This document shows, piece by piece, positions 37,020-51,353 of a DNA stretch of 64,000 bases. Where the stretch lies: positions 1 to 64,000 of the forward strand of contig CAUYLG010070462.1 of the NCBI GenBank assembly GCA_963573385.1, read 5' to 3'. A program made the translations under genes and the position numbers. Below the pieces are notes generated by a model that was not told the origin of the DNA, made no database searches, and saw nothing but the letters and a program-made list of their open reading frames with translations. Origin of the DNA: Cacajao melanocephalus. Lineage: Eukaryota; Chordata; Mammalia; Primates; Pitheciidae. Position 1 is the first letter of the stretch. Each line of letters starts with the position of its first letter.

Positions 37020-37480
37020 CTCCATCTCTGTCCTCATCAATCTGGAGTGCTGCTAGATTAATTTTTCTATAAATTGGATATGATTTTCCCTTCATGCTCA
37101 GAAACAAAGCAGCTTCTACACACTGAGAGAATAAAATTCATATCCTCTGGCTTGCCATTCAGGCATCTATATTTACCTTACACTGACCTTAACCATATCT
37201 GCCCTCCCAGTGTTACTTTTCCCTTCCCTCTTTCATGTACCCATTCCCTGCATTGTGTGCTCTTATTTGTACACAAGATACACACTTTAACACAAGGGAC
37301 TTAGATTACATTGTTGGCTTCTACCTGTACTGTTTTTTTCTTATCATCTCTTAATGAATCATTTCCTCTTTATTCTGAAGGATTTATTTTAGATATCCCT
37401 GTCTTCCTAAGCCTGGAATACTCACCTCTACTATTTTCAGACTCTGAAAATAAACTGTCCTCATTCTGAAAATTGGTGGC
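37020..37480 (+). mobile_element. L2 LINE 3' region, plus strand
   Basis: GCTGCTAGATTAATTTTTCT, GAATAAAATTCATATCCTCT, CATTCAGGCATCTATATTTA and CCTTCCCTCTTTCATGTACC follow the L2 ORF end, and CCTGGAATACTCACCTCTAC its last part. Strongly diverged. Confidence 0.6.
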
Positions 37481-40400
37481 ACTTCTTAAATTCTATCTTA
37501 AGTTTAATCACTTGTGTTGATTAATTAAAAATTATTGAGACTCTAACCTACATTAAACACAGTTTCAGGTTCTAGGGATACAGCAGTGAACAAAGCAGAT
37601 AACAACAATCTCTGCCTTCATAGAGTTCATCTTATAGTGTTATAGCTTCCCAGGACAGTTTTAAAACATTGATTTTTAATTACTCACACTGGTAAGTGAA
37701 GAGAGAAAAACAAGTGTCAGAATATTTACATACTCAATGTTTTACAAAAGCAAAATAAATTAGTTCTTATTAAGAAATGCTGACTGAAAACGTGATAGTT
37801 CTTGGTATCAGTCTATTTTGATGAAATAAGAAATACAGTTGCACTTGGGATGTTGAGAAACAGTGGTGCTTTAGGAGAGATGAATTAGTGAAGCACAAGT
37901 TCTCATTTGTGAAGACAGGGACTAGAGAGAAATACCATAAAAAGACTGCCAAACTCAACAGGAAGACTTGCCATGTCTGGCGCACATCCTGCTGTTTCAG
38001 GTTATTCTGTGAGGCTTGACTCATTTCCTCAGCTTCCCTTGATCAAGCAGTTGAGGTGAGGGCCCAGTAGTGTTTTCACCATGACCCAAGTGGAGTCATG
38101 ATGTTATCTTTATTACCAAACCACTTCTCTTCTTGTCCTAGTAACAATGAAAAAGTTACTGAATGCTGCTACTTTTCTCTTGTTGACAGCAAGCCCAACA
38201 TATACATATCTTTCTCAAGAACTTGTATGAATATTGAAATGAACTTTCCCTTCTGCTTTTCCCTTAAGAGTCCATCAGGATCATCTATTTCTTCAGGACT
38301 ACCATGAGGTTATATTAATAATAAAAGTCAATATTTCACTTGGCTCATGTAGAATCTCACATTGTTTGAAAAGACTCATCTCCATGTATAACTTTCTGCG
38401 GGTTCCCAGTAAATGTTTGATATATTTTCATTGACAGATTGTCTGGATGATCCCATGTTATGGAGTGGGCAGTCTTGTTGTGTCTACTAAATTGTACTGT
38501 ATTTTCTGGATCCTGTTGTTCTCTTTGGAATCACTTTTGCTTCTTGTGGGTAACAAAAGGCCCACCAGGTACTGCTGTTGATGATTGTTGCATTCTTGGA
38601 TACCACCAAACACTCCAGGCAATATGTCCCTGTCAGGCCAGCTGCTGTTTTCTACTGGGCATCAAAGACTTCTTTCAGGGAACATTACCATTTTTGTCTT
38701 TACCATTGGGCACCAAAAAGATTAAACTGGAGTCTTCACGCCACCCAAACTACTCAGTGGTCTATGGAGAAATGAGAGAAATATTGTCTCTTCTTTCACT
38801 GTTTCATTCTGTTGCAGGTAGGGAGTGGTGAAGAGCAAGTTTTCTGCTCTTGTACATTTCCAGAATAATTTAGTTATATTATTATTATTTTTTTTTTACT
38901 TTTTTCTGTTTTCCCATTTGTTTCCCTTCCTTCCTCCATTCCTTCATTTATTCACTTTCTTTTATTCTCTCCCTCTCTTTCTCTCTCTGTAAATCATTCA
39001 CCCTCTCTTTTCCTATGAACTAAATATTAGTCTTCTGGGTGTAAACAGACAGAATTTGTTAAGTCTTCTTTCTCTTCTTATAACATAAGTGATTTTGTAG
39101 AGACTTCTATCTCAAGTAAAAAGATTATGGAGGTCAAACTCAATTCAACAGAAAAGCTCTGAAAGGTCCTATAGTATAATAAGCACTCAGAAAGTAACTG
39201 TTGAATGAAATAATAAAATCTGTTTTATTACTTAGACAAATCTCAGTTTAAATGCAGTCTGAAATAACTGTACAGAGTTATTTTGTTACATGTTTTATTT
39301 CCTCTAAAGTCCTTGGAAATAAGTGTTTGCTTTTATTTAACTTTGCATCTTCTAAGGCTCCTATTTTAATATTTTATGTGTAATTGCTTAAACATGTTTT
39401 GAAGTAATGAATATTTCCTATATAGTTTCACTAAAATACATAGATGTGGTGTGTATCATACAGTAAAATATAATTAATAACTGGTATGTAGGCTAAAGCA
39501 TCGCATTTGGGTAGCCTTAGTTTTGTCTGCATATTGTAATTTAAGTTTTGCTAAATGGTTATCTTCAATCTTAAGGGCTAAAAATCTGTCCTTTCTAGTC
39601 TTATAGTTTAAAATTTTCTTCTTGAATTAACTACTAGGAGTAGCAATTTTGCAAAATGTGTTTATATGTTTTTTAAAAAACAAATGAAACAAAGCAATTA
39701 GGTAGTGTCACAAAAGTCAATGTAACACAAAGCAATAATCACAGAATATTATCAGTGTTTTAAGAAAACAATAAATGTGTTCCGGTCTCATGCTAAATAT
39801 TATTTATGTCCTGTCCTTGGTATGATTAATTATTTATATGCTACAAAGGTGTATTTTAACATTTTTTTCTCCTCTTAGCAATAGGTCATTGCTTGACATA
39901 ATATTTCATTTAATAATATATGAATGCTTTTAGGATAGGCCGTAAGATCAGCAATAAAGATGCTTTAAGTAAGGTGTTCACGTAGTGACAGAAGACACTA
40001 AAAGTAATTTAAAAATGTAGAAGAAATAAGACCCAGAAAAAGGTTGAGTGTGTACCTGAAGCTGCAGTTATACTGGCAATTTAGGATGAAAAAAATTGAG
40101 ATGATACAGGAGTAACAATATTAACATAATTGTTCATAGTAATAATGTGAGTGGTATTATGATAGTACTAGACAACTGGAGTGCCTTGGTTAGTGCTGTA
40201 TATCTAGACAGGATATACATGCTAATGTTAAGATCTGATCTTTTAAATGTAGAAACAAATTTTCTTTCAAGGCTTACACACTTACCAAGTAGGCATTAAT
40301 AAAAAAATTAGTGAATATATTATGTGCAAGTTCCTTAGTTCATAAAATAGCACTGTCATGTGCTAGTTACTGAGGCCAGAAGAAAGTGTTTTTTTAATTC

Positions 40401-40489
40401 TAAATATCAATCCGTCAATAGGGTCACTTTATTTAATTCCTCAATATTTTATAAATCTTTCTACTTCTTTTATCAAAGTCACTGTACCC
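37481..40489. other. Unassigned DNA, traces of old repeats
   Basis: TCTAGGGATACAGCAGTGAA near 37570 is a phrase of an ancient mammalian dispersed repeat of the MIR/L2 era. AATAAGCACTCAGAAAGTAA...GTTGAATGAA near 39180 looks like an L2 or MIR 3' end. A T-run and pyrimidine-rich tract spans 38880-39000. The frame 38460-38831 (123 codons, Cys-rich) has no known domain and overlaps another frame; I regard it as chance. Confidence 0.45.
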
Positions 40490-40735
40490 TAGTTTTCATC
40501 TGAACTACAGAATAGTCATTAAACTCATTTTCCTCAATACCTTTTCTTTCTACTCCAATCAGGTTTTTTGCAGTGCAGTTAGTGAGCTTTTCAAAGGGAA
40601 AACCTTGTAATGTCAACTCCTTGCATATAATCTGTCAATGGTTTCCATTGCTCTTAGAATAAAGAGAAAATTATTTTACTTCTCCCACAAGGACCAACAG
40701 AATATGGTCACTGTTTCTTTAGTATTATCTAGCTA
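40490..40735 (+). mobile_element. L2 LINE fragment, plus strand
   Basis: GTAATGTCAACTCCTTGCAT, TCAATGGTTTCCATTGCTCT, TAGAATAAAGAGAAAATT and GACCAACAGAATATGGTCAC follow the L2 ORF2 C-terminal text. Confidence 0.7.
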
Positions 40736-41487
<752 letters not shown>

Positions 41488-42059
41488 GGCTCTTTTGAAA
41501 AAGTCAAGGTCTGAATTAAATACAGTATTAGCAGTAAAATGAACTTGTTAATAGAGTAACAACTTCAAAATCTTTACAAAATGTGAAAAAATATAAAGGC
41601 ACTGGAAGGCATCCTATATTAGATAGAAGCTGGAGATTATGCTCTTAAAAAACTAACTGTACAAGATAAAAGTCATGAATTTGTAGCTATTTTTCTTGTA
41701 GTTTATCTTCAACCATTATGTCTAAGGCAGCAGTAAACTAGTTTTACTAGCTAGAGATGACAAAGACGCAAACAAAAACGAAGCAAAACAAAAACTCAAG
41801 GCTGAAACAATAACTGGAACTTTTAGTGGGAAATACTGTGAGACTACAGAATTATTGAGAACAAAATTGAGTATATTGCTTGAATCCCTAATTGACAGCT
41901 AAATTATATGTGTACAGAACAAACCTAGAGATGTTCCAAAATCAGGCAAATATCAGAGAGGAAAATCACCTTGAAAGACAGAGCTACATTTGTTAAGATT
42001 TGTGTTTTGACTTAGTTATTTTCCAAACTATGCCATCAGCAGTTGCCAAATGCAGAGTA
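41488..42059. other. Unassigned A-rich DNA, possible L1 5' material
   Basis: The part from about 41750 reads like degraded L1 5' sequence leading into the ORF1 at 42060, but the match is too weak to call. Confidence 0.4.
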
Positions 42060-43240
42060 TACAGAGTTAACACTTTGAGTCCAGTCTAGGGAACTGCCTA
42101 ATAGAACAACAACAACAATAAACACAGGAAACAAAAAATAAAACAATAACAATTTAAAAAGTCGACAGAAGAAAAGAACAGATTGCAATATCCATAATGT
42201 CTACTTTTCAGTGAAAAATCGCTAGACCTGCCAAGAAACAGCACAGTGTGACCTACACTTAGAAAAAGAAAAAAAAAAAAAAGAATGATCAATAGAAAGT
42301 GACTTTGAGTGGGTTCAGAAACTGAATTTCTGATTTTCTGGATTTCTGATTTTCAAGTGGATGAAAAGCAAGAACAAGAAGCAGATGAAAATATCAAAAT
42401 TTTCATTATAAATGTGCTGAACATTTAAAGGCAGATAAGTTCAAATAATTAAAGAAAATTTGGTCTCCTAGGTAAAAAATTAGAGGAAATTAGAAGAGAA
42501 ATTGAAACTACTAAAAAAAAAAAATGTATGTTAGAGCTGAAAAGTAAAATACCTAAAAGGAAACATTTATAGATAGGCTCAATGATATATTTGGGGTGGA
42601 AAAATTATAAACTTGAAATTAGATTATTATAATTTACCTAACATGAGTAACAGATAAAGTTTTAAAAAAAATAAACAGAGGTTCAAGACCTGTGGGACAA
42701 TATCAATTAGTCCAACATATATGTAGTTTATTTCTCAGAAGGGGATGAAAGAAAGATACATTAAAAATGTGAAATTATAATGGTTAAAATTTTCCCAAAT
42801 TTGGTGGGAAAGTAAGTTCAGATTCAAGAATTTTTAATGAAAAGTCAAGGAGGATGAAAACAAAGAAAATCACACATACATCTTTTAGTAAAACTACTAA
42901 CAGTCAAAAAATTGAGAAAAATCTTGAAAGCATCCAGAAAAGAATAACAAATTACACACATGGTAATAGTAGTACAATTAGTGATTGACTTCTTATGTAT
43001 GTTAGAGTCCAGAAGATATTAGAATGACATATTCAAATTGCTGGAAAAACCTTCTATCTACAAAGAATACTTTATTCAATGACTCTAGCATAGCTTCTCT
43101 ACAAAATTCTAAAGAAAGTTCTTAAGGTTTAGTGAAGAAAAAAATACAGATTAACCCATACCCAAAAGAAGAAATGAGGTATACAGGAAGAAACTCTACA
43201 TTCATACTTTCAACAACTTAGATGAAATAATAAAATTCTT
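42060..43240 (+). mobile_element. Old L1 (L1MB/L1MC or HAL1-like) ORF1 region, plus strand
   Basis: Order of ORF1-type words: GTGACCTACACTTAGAAAAA and TCAATAGAAAGTGACTTTGA (42250-42300), AAAGAAAATTTGGTCTCC, TAGAGCTGAAAAGTAAAATA, CAAGACCTGTGGGACAATAT, GTCCAACATATATGTAGTTT, TTTTCCCAAATTTGGTGGGA, AATCTTGAAAGCATCCAGAA, GACATATTCAAATTGCTGGA. No frame survives. Whether it is a half-L1 (HAL1) or a true L1 I cannot decide. Confidence 0.8.
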
Positions 43241-43249
43241 TGAAAGACT

Positions 43250-44110
43250 CCCAATGCTCTAATTTTTTGTTGAAAACTCACATCTTGCGTAGGACAATAG
43301 AGACTGAGGTAAATCGATTTTATGCCTGGAAATCGGTAAACGGGCACATATTTTCTTTTGCTAGTCTTCTGATGTGGAGGGCTGAGTTAACAAGTTAGAA
43401 ATTAAATAGTGCTTGGGCTACTTTGTTGTTATGGTAAACCCTTGTGTACCACAGACTTAGAATTCCTCTGGCACTACCTTGTGTTTAAGGTGGGGCTGGT
43501 TTACCGCAAGGATTTTCTCAATATTTGGTTTATCCTCAGCTTTAGGTCTTTCTTTTGAACTTCTGTCCCAGAGGGGGTATTTCTTCGCCCCTTTGTCCTT
43601 TTCCAAGCAAAAGCTCTCTGTCACTTGGTGTTGCTGTAGTGGTGGTACAGGCTGGAAGAAGAAGACATTCTTTATTGTTCTGGTTCAACCTCCATCTTAA
43701 GTAGACACTGTGTCCCTGGATTCTGATGGGTGGGCTTTCTTAGGGTTTCTTCTCTCCTCACCCTGTAGGTTTCAGCATGAAATTTATTTTTCTTCTCCCT
43801 CAGGGGTAAAAGGCATTTTTTGTTTTCTTCAAACCAACAGTGAACAAGGATTCCCTTTTCATCCTTGCCAACATTTAATGTCTTTTGACTTTTTGGTAAT
43901 AGCCATACTAACAAGTGTGAGACAATACTTCATTTGGGTTTTGCATTTCCCTGGTGATTAGTGATAGTGATTTCATATACCTGTTGGCCTTTTGTGTGTC
44001 TCCTTTGGAAATATAACTGATCAGATCCTTTGCTCATTTTAAAATCAGGTTATTATTTTTTCTGTTGAGTTGTATGATGTTCTGTGTATAGTTTGTTCAT
44101 TATTACTGTT
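43250..44110 (-). mobile_element. L1M 3' end, minus strand
   Basis: 43845-44110 is antisense to the ORF2 end (AACAGTGAACAAGGATTCCC, TTTGGTAATAGCCATACTAA, TTTCATATACCTGTTGGCC). 43270-43840 lies where its 3'UTR should be, is less typical, and contains AGAGGGGGTATTTCTTCGCC. Frames of 73-83 codons here are antisense L1. Confidence 0.7.
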
Positions 44111-44645
44111 GAAGAGAATTCCATTTATCAATATACTGCTATATACTTATCCATTCTATTACTATGGGTTATTTGAGATGTTTCTAGTTTGTGTCTATTA
44201 TGAATAGTACTTCTGTGTGAGTTTTTACATATGAGTTTTGGTATTTTTTTTTCTGTTGGGTTTGTTTGTATCTATAAGGCAAATTGTTGAATCATAAGAT
44301 GTATATAATCAGCTTAAAAAATCCTTGCCTGACATTTTTATACTGATTATACAACTGCATAGTCCCACTAGCAATGTAAAGTGGTTTCATTTCTACCAAA
44401 TCCTTTCCAATGCTTTTATTGTCTCTCGTTTGCATTTTTGCCACTCTGGAGAATATTGAATGTTTTAACTTTTATTTCTCTGATAACTAATGAAGTTGGT
44501 GAATTTTGCACTTGTTTATTGGCCATGTGGATAGCCTCTTTTGTGAATTGCCTGGTCAAGTTATTCCTTCATATTTTTCTTATGGGTATTTTGTTCATAT
44601 TTCTATTACCAGTACAGAATACAAAGACCAGATTTGGACTGCACA
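44111..44645 (-). mobile_element. Second, older L1 ORF2 tail, minus strand
   Basis: CCATTCTATTACTATGGGTT, GGTATTTTTTTTTCTGTTGG, AAATTGTTGAATCATAAGAT, ATAGTCCCACTAGCAATGTA, CAATGCTTTTATTGTCTCTC, CTGATAACTAATGAAGTTGG and TTATTGGCCATGTGGATAGC cover the same ORF2 region as the preceding element but are more diverged (L1ME-like). Confidence 0.75.
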
Positions 44646-45128
44646 TATACATCAACTGATTTAGGATTTTGCAGTGTGGTGAGGAGGGTGGTCTTTAATA
44701 GATGTGGGTGATGGGACTACAGGTTGTGGATGACTTTAATCATATCTTTATCTATTTTTCTAGATGTTTCACAATGAATATATGTACATAAATAACTTTA
44801 GTGAAAAGCTTTGAAAACTAAAAATTATGTTCTATGATGTAAATATTGTCTGTTGATATGTATAGACACTTACATACTATCATTTTGACTCATGAGTGGA
44901 CCAAATAACAAAATTATAAAGTCTGGTTAGAGATTTTGAGCTTTTTAAGTGGTAAGAGGAAGGACTGTGCCCGCTTTGTTCAGCATGCTTTCTACAGTAT
45001 TTATAATAGTATGAATAAATGAATACATGGATTAATTAATAAATGACTCACATCTTCTTTCATGATTGACAATTAATGTCTATATTTACTATCCATAGGT
45101 GCTACTAGAATTTTGGTTTTTTCATGTA
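44646..45128. other. Unassigned DNA
   Basis: GGTAAGAGGAAGGACTGTGC...GTATGAATAAATGAATACAT (44950-45030) may be the last part of an L2. Otherwise nothing. Confidence 0.45.
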
Positions 45129-45491
45129 CAGGCTCTCCTTACTTACAATGGGGTTATGCCCCATAAAACCCAATAAGTTGAAAATGTCATATGTCAAAAA
45201 TGCATTTAACACACTTAACCTATAGAACACCATAGCTTAACCTAGACTATCTTAAATGTTCTCAGAACACCAACATTAGCCTATAGTTAGACAAATTTAT
45301 CAATCACAAAGCCTATTTTATAATAAAGTGTTGAATATGTCATGTAATTTATTGAACACTGTACAGAAAATGAAAAACAGAACAGTTGTGTGGGTACTCA
45401 AAGTACAGTTTCTGTTGAATGCACATTGCTTTTGCACCACTGTAAAGTTGAAAAATACTAAATTGAACCATCGTAATTTGGGGACCATCTG
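45129..45491 (+). mobile_element. Tigger-family (TcMar) nonautonomous DNA transposon
   Basis: Left end CAGGCTCTCCTTACTTACAA preceded by TA; right end GGGACCATCTG. The inverted ends are followed inward by GGGGTTATGCCCCATAAAAC and preceded by AAATTGAACCATCGTAATTT. Internal AAGCCTATTTTATAATAAAG and TGTAATTTATTGAACACTGT belong to the family. The transposase gene is absent. Confidence 0.88.
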
Positions 45492-48164
45492 AACTGCTAA
45501 ATTATTAGCCTCAAAACTCTGTTGATTTAATCATAAAGGCTAAATATATAGGTTTCATAATTTTCAGGGTATTAATGGAAATGATGGTTGACTTGTTGAA
45601 AATAAGTTATATTCTTAGTGAGTTTTTGCAAATGTTATATTCAGTAAGTATAAAATTTTAAAAAGAAGAGCTTGATTTGTAATTTCTAACCAATGTCTCA
45701 CCATTTTTATTATCTTTGTCACATTTTACCCTATTAATGATGTGGGCTTTTTTTTGCCTTATTTGGAACAGAATTTAAAAGGATTCATGGTAGATATTCT
45801 GTGGAGTTTAAAAATAGTAAACATTGAATGTCAATTTTACAAAATCTGAAATCTCTTTAAAACATTGTTACTAGGGGCAGGACTTATAACTTTATGTAGA
45901 CTGTGATATGAATATTATATAGTTTTAAAGACAGTAGTTGATATGTAATAAGGGATATATGTTATATGATGCTCTTCCTAAAACCAATTAAAAAACCATT
46001 CAGTTTTAAAATTAGAATGTGAAAGGTCATTGGAAAGTGGTTGGATTTATCACTTATACATTATCTAAATGGAACACATTTGTACCAACCTACTGAAACA
46101 ATTTCATCTGATTTAGTCACTGTTAGCACAGCTTAAAATGTAGTTCACTAGGAATAAGTCTGTAAACCCATTGACTGTAGGCATTGTACTATGCAAAATA
46201 TAAAGCTAACGGTAAGTAAAGCTTTTTAGAGGTAAGGTAGCCTTTGCAAATTGTTTGGAATTAATTTGTTTTGAGTAAACGGAAATTAGTCTGTTAAATG
46301 AAGCTTATAAAAAAAGGGATTACAAAGAAGTAGGAGACCATCTCATCAGGATAGCTTAAAACCCACACATTTGTATGAGTCAGGAGAAGCACTGTCCTTT
46401 AAAAATGATCGTATTCTTTCCAATTGCCTGAGCTTTGTACCTCCGGATGTGATCTGGAGATCTGGCAAAGTATAAACATATTTAGAATCTTATTCATTAG
46501 AATACTGAACTCATCCATCAGCAGGAAAGACAAGGTCTGAGACGAAGCATTTTGCCTGGCACACAATCTGTACTGGGATTTTCCTGTGGCTATAATGTAG
46601 AACACCTGACAGATGTGTAAGTCATTTAACCCAGTAGGCGGTACTCATAAACACCACAGACTGGCACTCAACATGATAGGGATTATTTTTCTTTTGTCTG
46701 CCTGAAGTTATATGGCCTATAATCGATAAAGAATTGAGGCATAACTAGCTAAAACATAGGATATGATATCATTCATATGCAACATTTCTCCTGTTTATAA
46801 AGCTTTTAAAATGTCACAGAAGCTGAGATACTTTTTGACACAGGTGAAACATGCAAACCATGCTTTCGTTTTTATGATCCAAACTGGTTTAGAATTGAAA
46901 AGCATCAAAGGTGTTATTTGTACATGGAGTAAAGATAATATGTTACCTGTTTATATTCTTGATAGTTCCTTAAAGACATAATGGGCTTTATTAAATTCAT
47001 GTTAATTTTTAAATTGAACTTGGTGAAGATGAAATGCAACTGCAAGGAGAGTATTTTAAATTCCCAACAACAATGTGTCTGAACCAGAAAAAGAGAGGCA
47101 GAAATGAATATACATATGTAGTTTTTCAAATTATTATATATGTCCTAAGGGAAGGAAATAGATGCTATTAATTTAAATGTCATGTTTGCATGAGAATGAA
47201 GCACAGCAATTTTAAATTTGGCTTTATTAAAGTTTCTTTTGTAGCTCAAGTTTATCATTTGGTAAATAGCAATTGGAGCAACTGCTCATTGATAGTTTAT
47301 GTAGGTCCTCTGGGGAGAGGTAACAAGCAGAAGGGGCCCAGTGCTTTCAAAATCGCATTTTATTGCATTTACAAATTATCACATAATCAAAATCTTCCTG
47401 CAATCTGCAACTATGTAGGGGGTTTAGAAATAGAAAAATTAACAATACCTTAAAGGAACATATAAATACCACAATTGAACCATGGTGCTCCCCTGGCATA
47501 AATAACACTTATTTTAGAAGCTGTTTTTGTAAGCATGGATTTCCGAGAAAAATATTCCAGTTTTATTTTACACAGGTCATGGCTTTTTTCAGTTTGCTTT
47601 AGGGTTCAGTGATTTGTTGGGTGCAGCTGTATATGCAGATGCAGAAATTGTTTCATTTTAGAAAATAACTATAGTTTAGCACTTTTGTGCCAAAATAAGT
47701 CTGTCGAAGTTAATGCAAACATTATTTCAGACTATGCCTAAACACAAAGAATAGTCAGGAATTCTGAAAAGCAAATACGTATCAGAAAGGTCAAAATACT
47801 CAGTTTTCTTTTCTAGTGTTTTGTTTATGTCTGCTGCTAGGTATAGTATGCTAACTGCTTTCCTATCACAGACATTCGACATCCTACATTTCCAGGCTAA
47901 CCACCTTTGCATTTTGGTCAATTGATGGTATTTTTTGCAAGTTTTTTCTTAGCTAATTTCTAAATTAGACATTTTGTTATGTTAGCTACTTTGGAAAGGA
48001 AATTCTTAAGTCCAAAGTGATCTATACGTGTACATCTGTGGCTTTACTTTCATTTTAAACAAAATTATATAGACAGGGAGTGGTCATAACCTAGAAATTA
48101 TTTAAATAGGACTTACAATGTAGATGCTGAATGTATTCTAGTCCCCTCCACTGGAAAGATTTTC
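45492..48164. other. Repeat-poor unassigned DNA
   Basis: About 2.7 kb with no recognised interspersed repeat. Small frames (46763-46981, 72 codons; 47190-47453, 87 codons) have no known domain. Such a block could hold conserved noncoding elements, but nothing in the sequence alone proves it. Confidence 0.5.
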
Positions 48165-48455
48165 CTTCAGGTTTAAGCTCAATTTCTGTTTCCCTGGGGA
48201 AGCCTTACCTGGCCTTGCTGACTAGGTCAAGTCCTCCTGTGATGTGCTTTCAAAGTACCATGTAACACTGCTTTGTAATAACTGTTACTATTGCAGTTTC
48301 ACATTTATTTTTGGCTGTTTGACAAATATTATATCTGTCTGTCCTACTACACACCAAGTTCCAAAATTATAATAACTGTCTGTTTTACTCATTCTTACAT
48401 CCTTTGTGTCCAGCACATGATGGTGATCCAATAAATGCCCAAGGAATGAATGCAC
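48165..48455 (+). mobile_element. L2 LINE 3' end, plus strand
   Basis: GGGGAAGCCTTACCTGGCCT, GTACCATGTAACACTGCTTT, CACACCAAGTTCCAAAATTA, TTGTGTCCAGCACATGATGG and CCAATAAATGCCCAAGGAAT match the L2 tail order. Confidence 0.8.
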
Positions 48456-51353
48456 ATTATATAACACTACTCTATAATATTGATACAATTTCATAATGTT
48501 TAAGTACAATTTTGAAACCTTCTTAAAACAGGCACTACTGTTCTGGCGTTTTGCTTTGTATTATGTGGTTTTGGCAGATCAATCAATAAATTCCTACTTT
48601 GGAATCATCTGAGAGATATATCTAGAAGTTGGATATGGGTTGGAGGACCTGGCTTAGACATGTGGCCATTGTGGGGTTACTAATTTCTCACCCTCACACA
48701 GTTAACCTCACTCCTCAATCACAGTCAGGCTCTTACTTTGGAACAAAGAGAAGTAAAACTTATTTCCAGTCAATGGATACCTGAGAAGTAGAAAACACCT
48801 CAAAGGGGAAAATGCTGAGAAAGGATTTAGAGATGATTCAAGGTATCTTGAAGACAAAAGCAGCAAATGGAGCGAGAACATTAAGCCTTAGTAGCATTTA
48901 CTGTCTTTTTATCTAGAGATTAAAAAAGAAGGAAAGAAGAGTAACTCTCAATTCCTGACCTGTCTCTTTATGTTAAGGCATGAAATAAGAAAATTGAACT
49001 ATTTGTGAATTTAAAAGATACATCTAGAAAAATAAAACAAACTTTTTGAACTTTGATATCTGAATCTTAAAAGTTTCTGATGCAGTCTTTACTCTTTTGG
49101 TATTAGAGCAGATAACCAGTATGTTCCCCATTTTCTCCCATCATCTTCCATGATATTAAAGTGAAAATCATACATAAGCAATATATACATATAAATACTT
49201 TAAATCTGTTTTGTCATTTTATCTGGGAGGCAGTAGAGTGTAGATATTAAAAGCAGTGTAGTGTGGAGATTAAGACGTGGGTTAAATGATGCAATGTACA
49301 CGGCATGTTTAATAGTACAGTGCCTGATAACATGGTTTATGTTCTGTAAAATGCCGGTCACTTTTCTCATTATGACTGTTACAATAGTAGCATGAAATGT
49401 CCCATTGTCCAGTTTACTCAAGCACTGTTCTCACTGCTGGGGTTTCCTTTCCATGGTGGTTCCAACCTTCTGCATATTAAGGATCTCCACATTAATTCTG
49501 GGAAACTTATAATATTCTGGGCCTTCAAGAAAGAGTGTACATGAACACCGAAGAAGAACGAATGAAGCTCAGACAATTCTCATGAAGGGACCTGATGACC
49601 AGAGGCCCACACCCTTCTGTGAGGAGAGGTACAGCTAGCATGACTTGCCTGTTTGAGTAAATGTTACTCTGAGTATTGTCTCTTGGTGTTGGCTTGGCTT
49701 CCATTCAGCTCCCAGAGTGTTTGTGCATCTGTGCATGCTGACCCCACTTCTCTCCACCTACTCATCTCAGATTCAGCTTCCTTTCTCCCACTTTTGATGT
49801 CCAGTAAGGCCATACCTTATTCAACAACTCCTCCATCCCTCCCACATCAGTACAGGTGACTCACCTTGATTTTTCAAGGGGGTGTGGGTGGAATGATCTA
49901 ATTCTTCCAGTCTCTTTCCATATTTATTACTTTGGCTGTGAAAACCTTTTTTTTTTTTTTTAATTACTCTAAAAATGTCTGTTCCGCAAGTAAAAAAATA
50001 AAAGAAACCAAACACTGATTTTATCTTGATCTTTTTTGTTTTGTTTTCTCACTATAAAATTCTATTTCTCTCTAACATAATGGTGAAACTACTTACCTAT
50101 GGGGGTGGGAAGGGATTCACATATAAGGAATTCAGAAAAAGAAAATAACATGGATTAATATTCCAATTTACTATTTTGCTACATTATGATTATTAAATTC
50201 CAACTTAACACTATCAAAGAAACATGATCAACCCCATTTATCCACAAAAATTTAACCTAGTGACAGTGCAAATATCTTGCTCACAGCGACAGCCCAAACA
50301 AAGACCAGGAGCTCTGGCTCCAAAGCTCACAATGTAGTGCTTCTTCAAAAAGACTATGTTCCCTCTGCCTCAGCAACTTTGCATGCCCTGCTTTCTTTGT
50401 CCAATGCCTGGCTAAATTGTTCCATAATGGTTTCCAAAATGGGAGGCAGGCTGTGTATTACAGGGTTTTCACAGGATGATCCATCAAAAAGTGTGAAAAT
50501 ATATAATTCTTATTTATGTATTTCTATCTATGAAGTAAGAATAAGTAAAATGTTATAAGTATTTGCTGTGACTTAGTACTGATGCCCTTGAGGGATTTTG
50601 AAAAAGAAAGTTCCCATGAGGAAAGGGCACGGCAGAAGCCTCATTCTTGTTTACACTGTGCAGAGCAATGCTTGTAGTTTATGCATGCCCAGTTAAGTGG
50701 ATTTATAGGTTATACTCTTATTCTAAATTGATTGATCCCCACAAAATGGGGAAAGGTCATAAAAGGTTTTCTGAATAGAAACTGTAACCTGGAGATAATT
50801 TAATACTATTATTGTAATCACAAGCAAGTGACAAAAAAGAACAAAGCTGATATATCAACTATTGTATGAGTTTTTTTTTCTAGTCACACAAAACAGACAA
50901 TTAGACAATATATTAGCCAAGAAACTAGAAGTTCTCAAGATTATAATAATATTTTACATACAATATTCTTTCTTTAAGTAACAGTTTGTCTTTTCACATT
51001 TTGCGTTTTAAGATGTAGGAAAATGGTGTCATTTAGTGTGGAAAAGTAAGGCAGGTGTGAATATCTGTATTCACTTTCAACCAACTGATAATTTGGTTTA
51101 TGAATGCTATTCCTAAATTACCTGCAGAATGATCACATGTGTATTTGTCACTTTTTTGGTCTTGATTGTACATATAGTATTCTTAACAATAAGCCTCACT
51201 ATTTGTGTGCAATTTGTGCTTTCTTAACTGTTAACTGTTGATGATAATGCATGTATATAATTCATAAATGTATATTTTTTAATGGATGGAGTACATGAGG
51301 TTCATGACAAAAGTTACTAATCCTTACTAATCATTTAGGATTCAGCTTAGACA
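48456..51353. other. Repeat-poor unassigned DNA
   Basis: About 2.9 kb. A T-run at 49947-49961. Frames 49653-49859 (68 codons) and 50277-50558 (93 codons) have no recognisable domain. Nothing else seen. Confidence 0.5.

Noticed and set aside
38460..38831. 123-codon Cys-rich frame starting MEWAVLLCLLN, secreted-protein-like
   Set aside because: Overlaps another frame, no cysteine spacing I know, no splice or promoter evidence; treated as chance.
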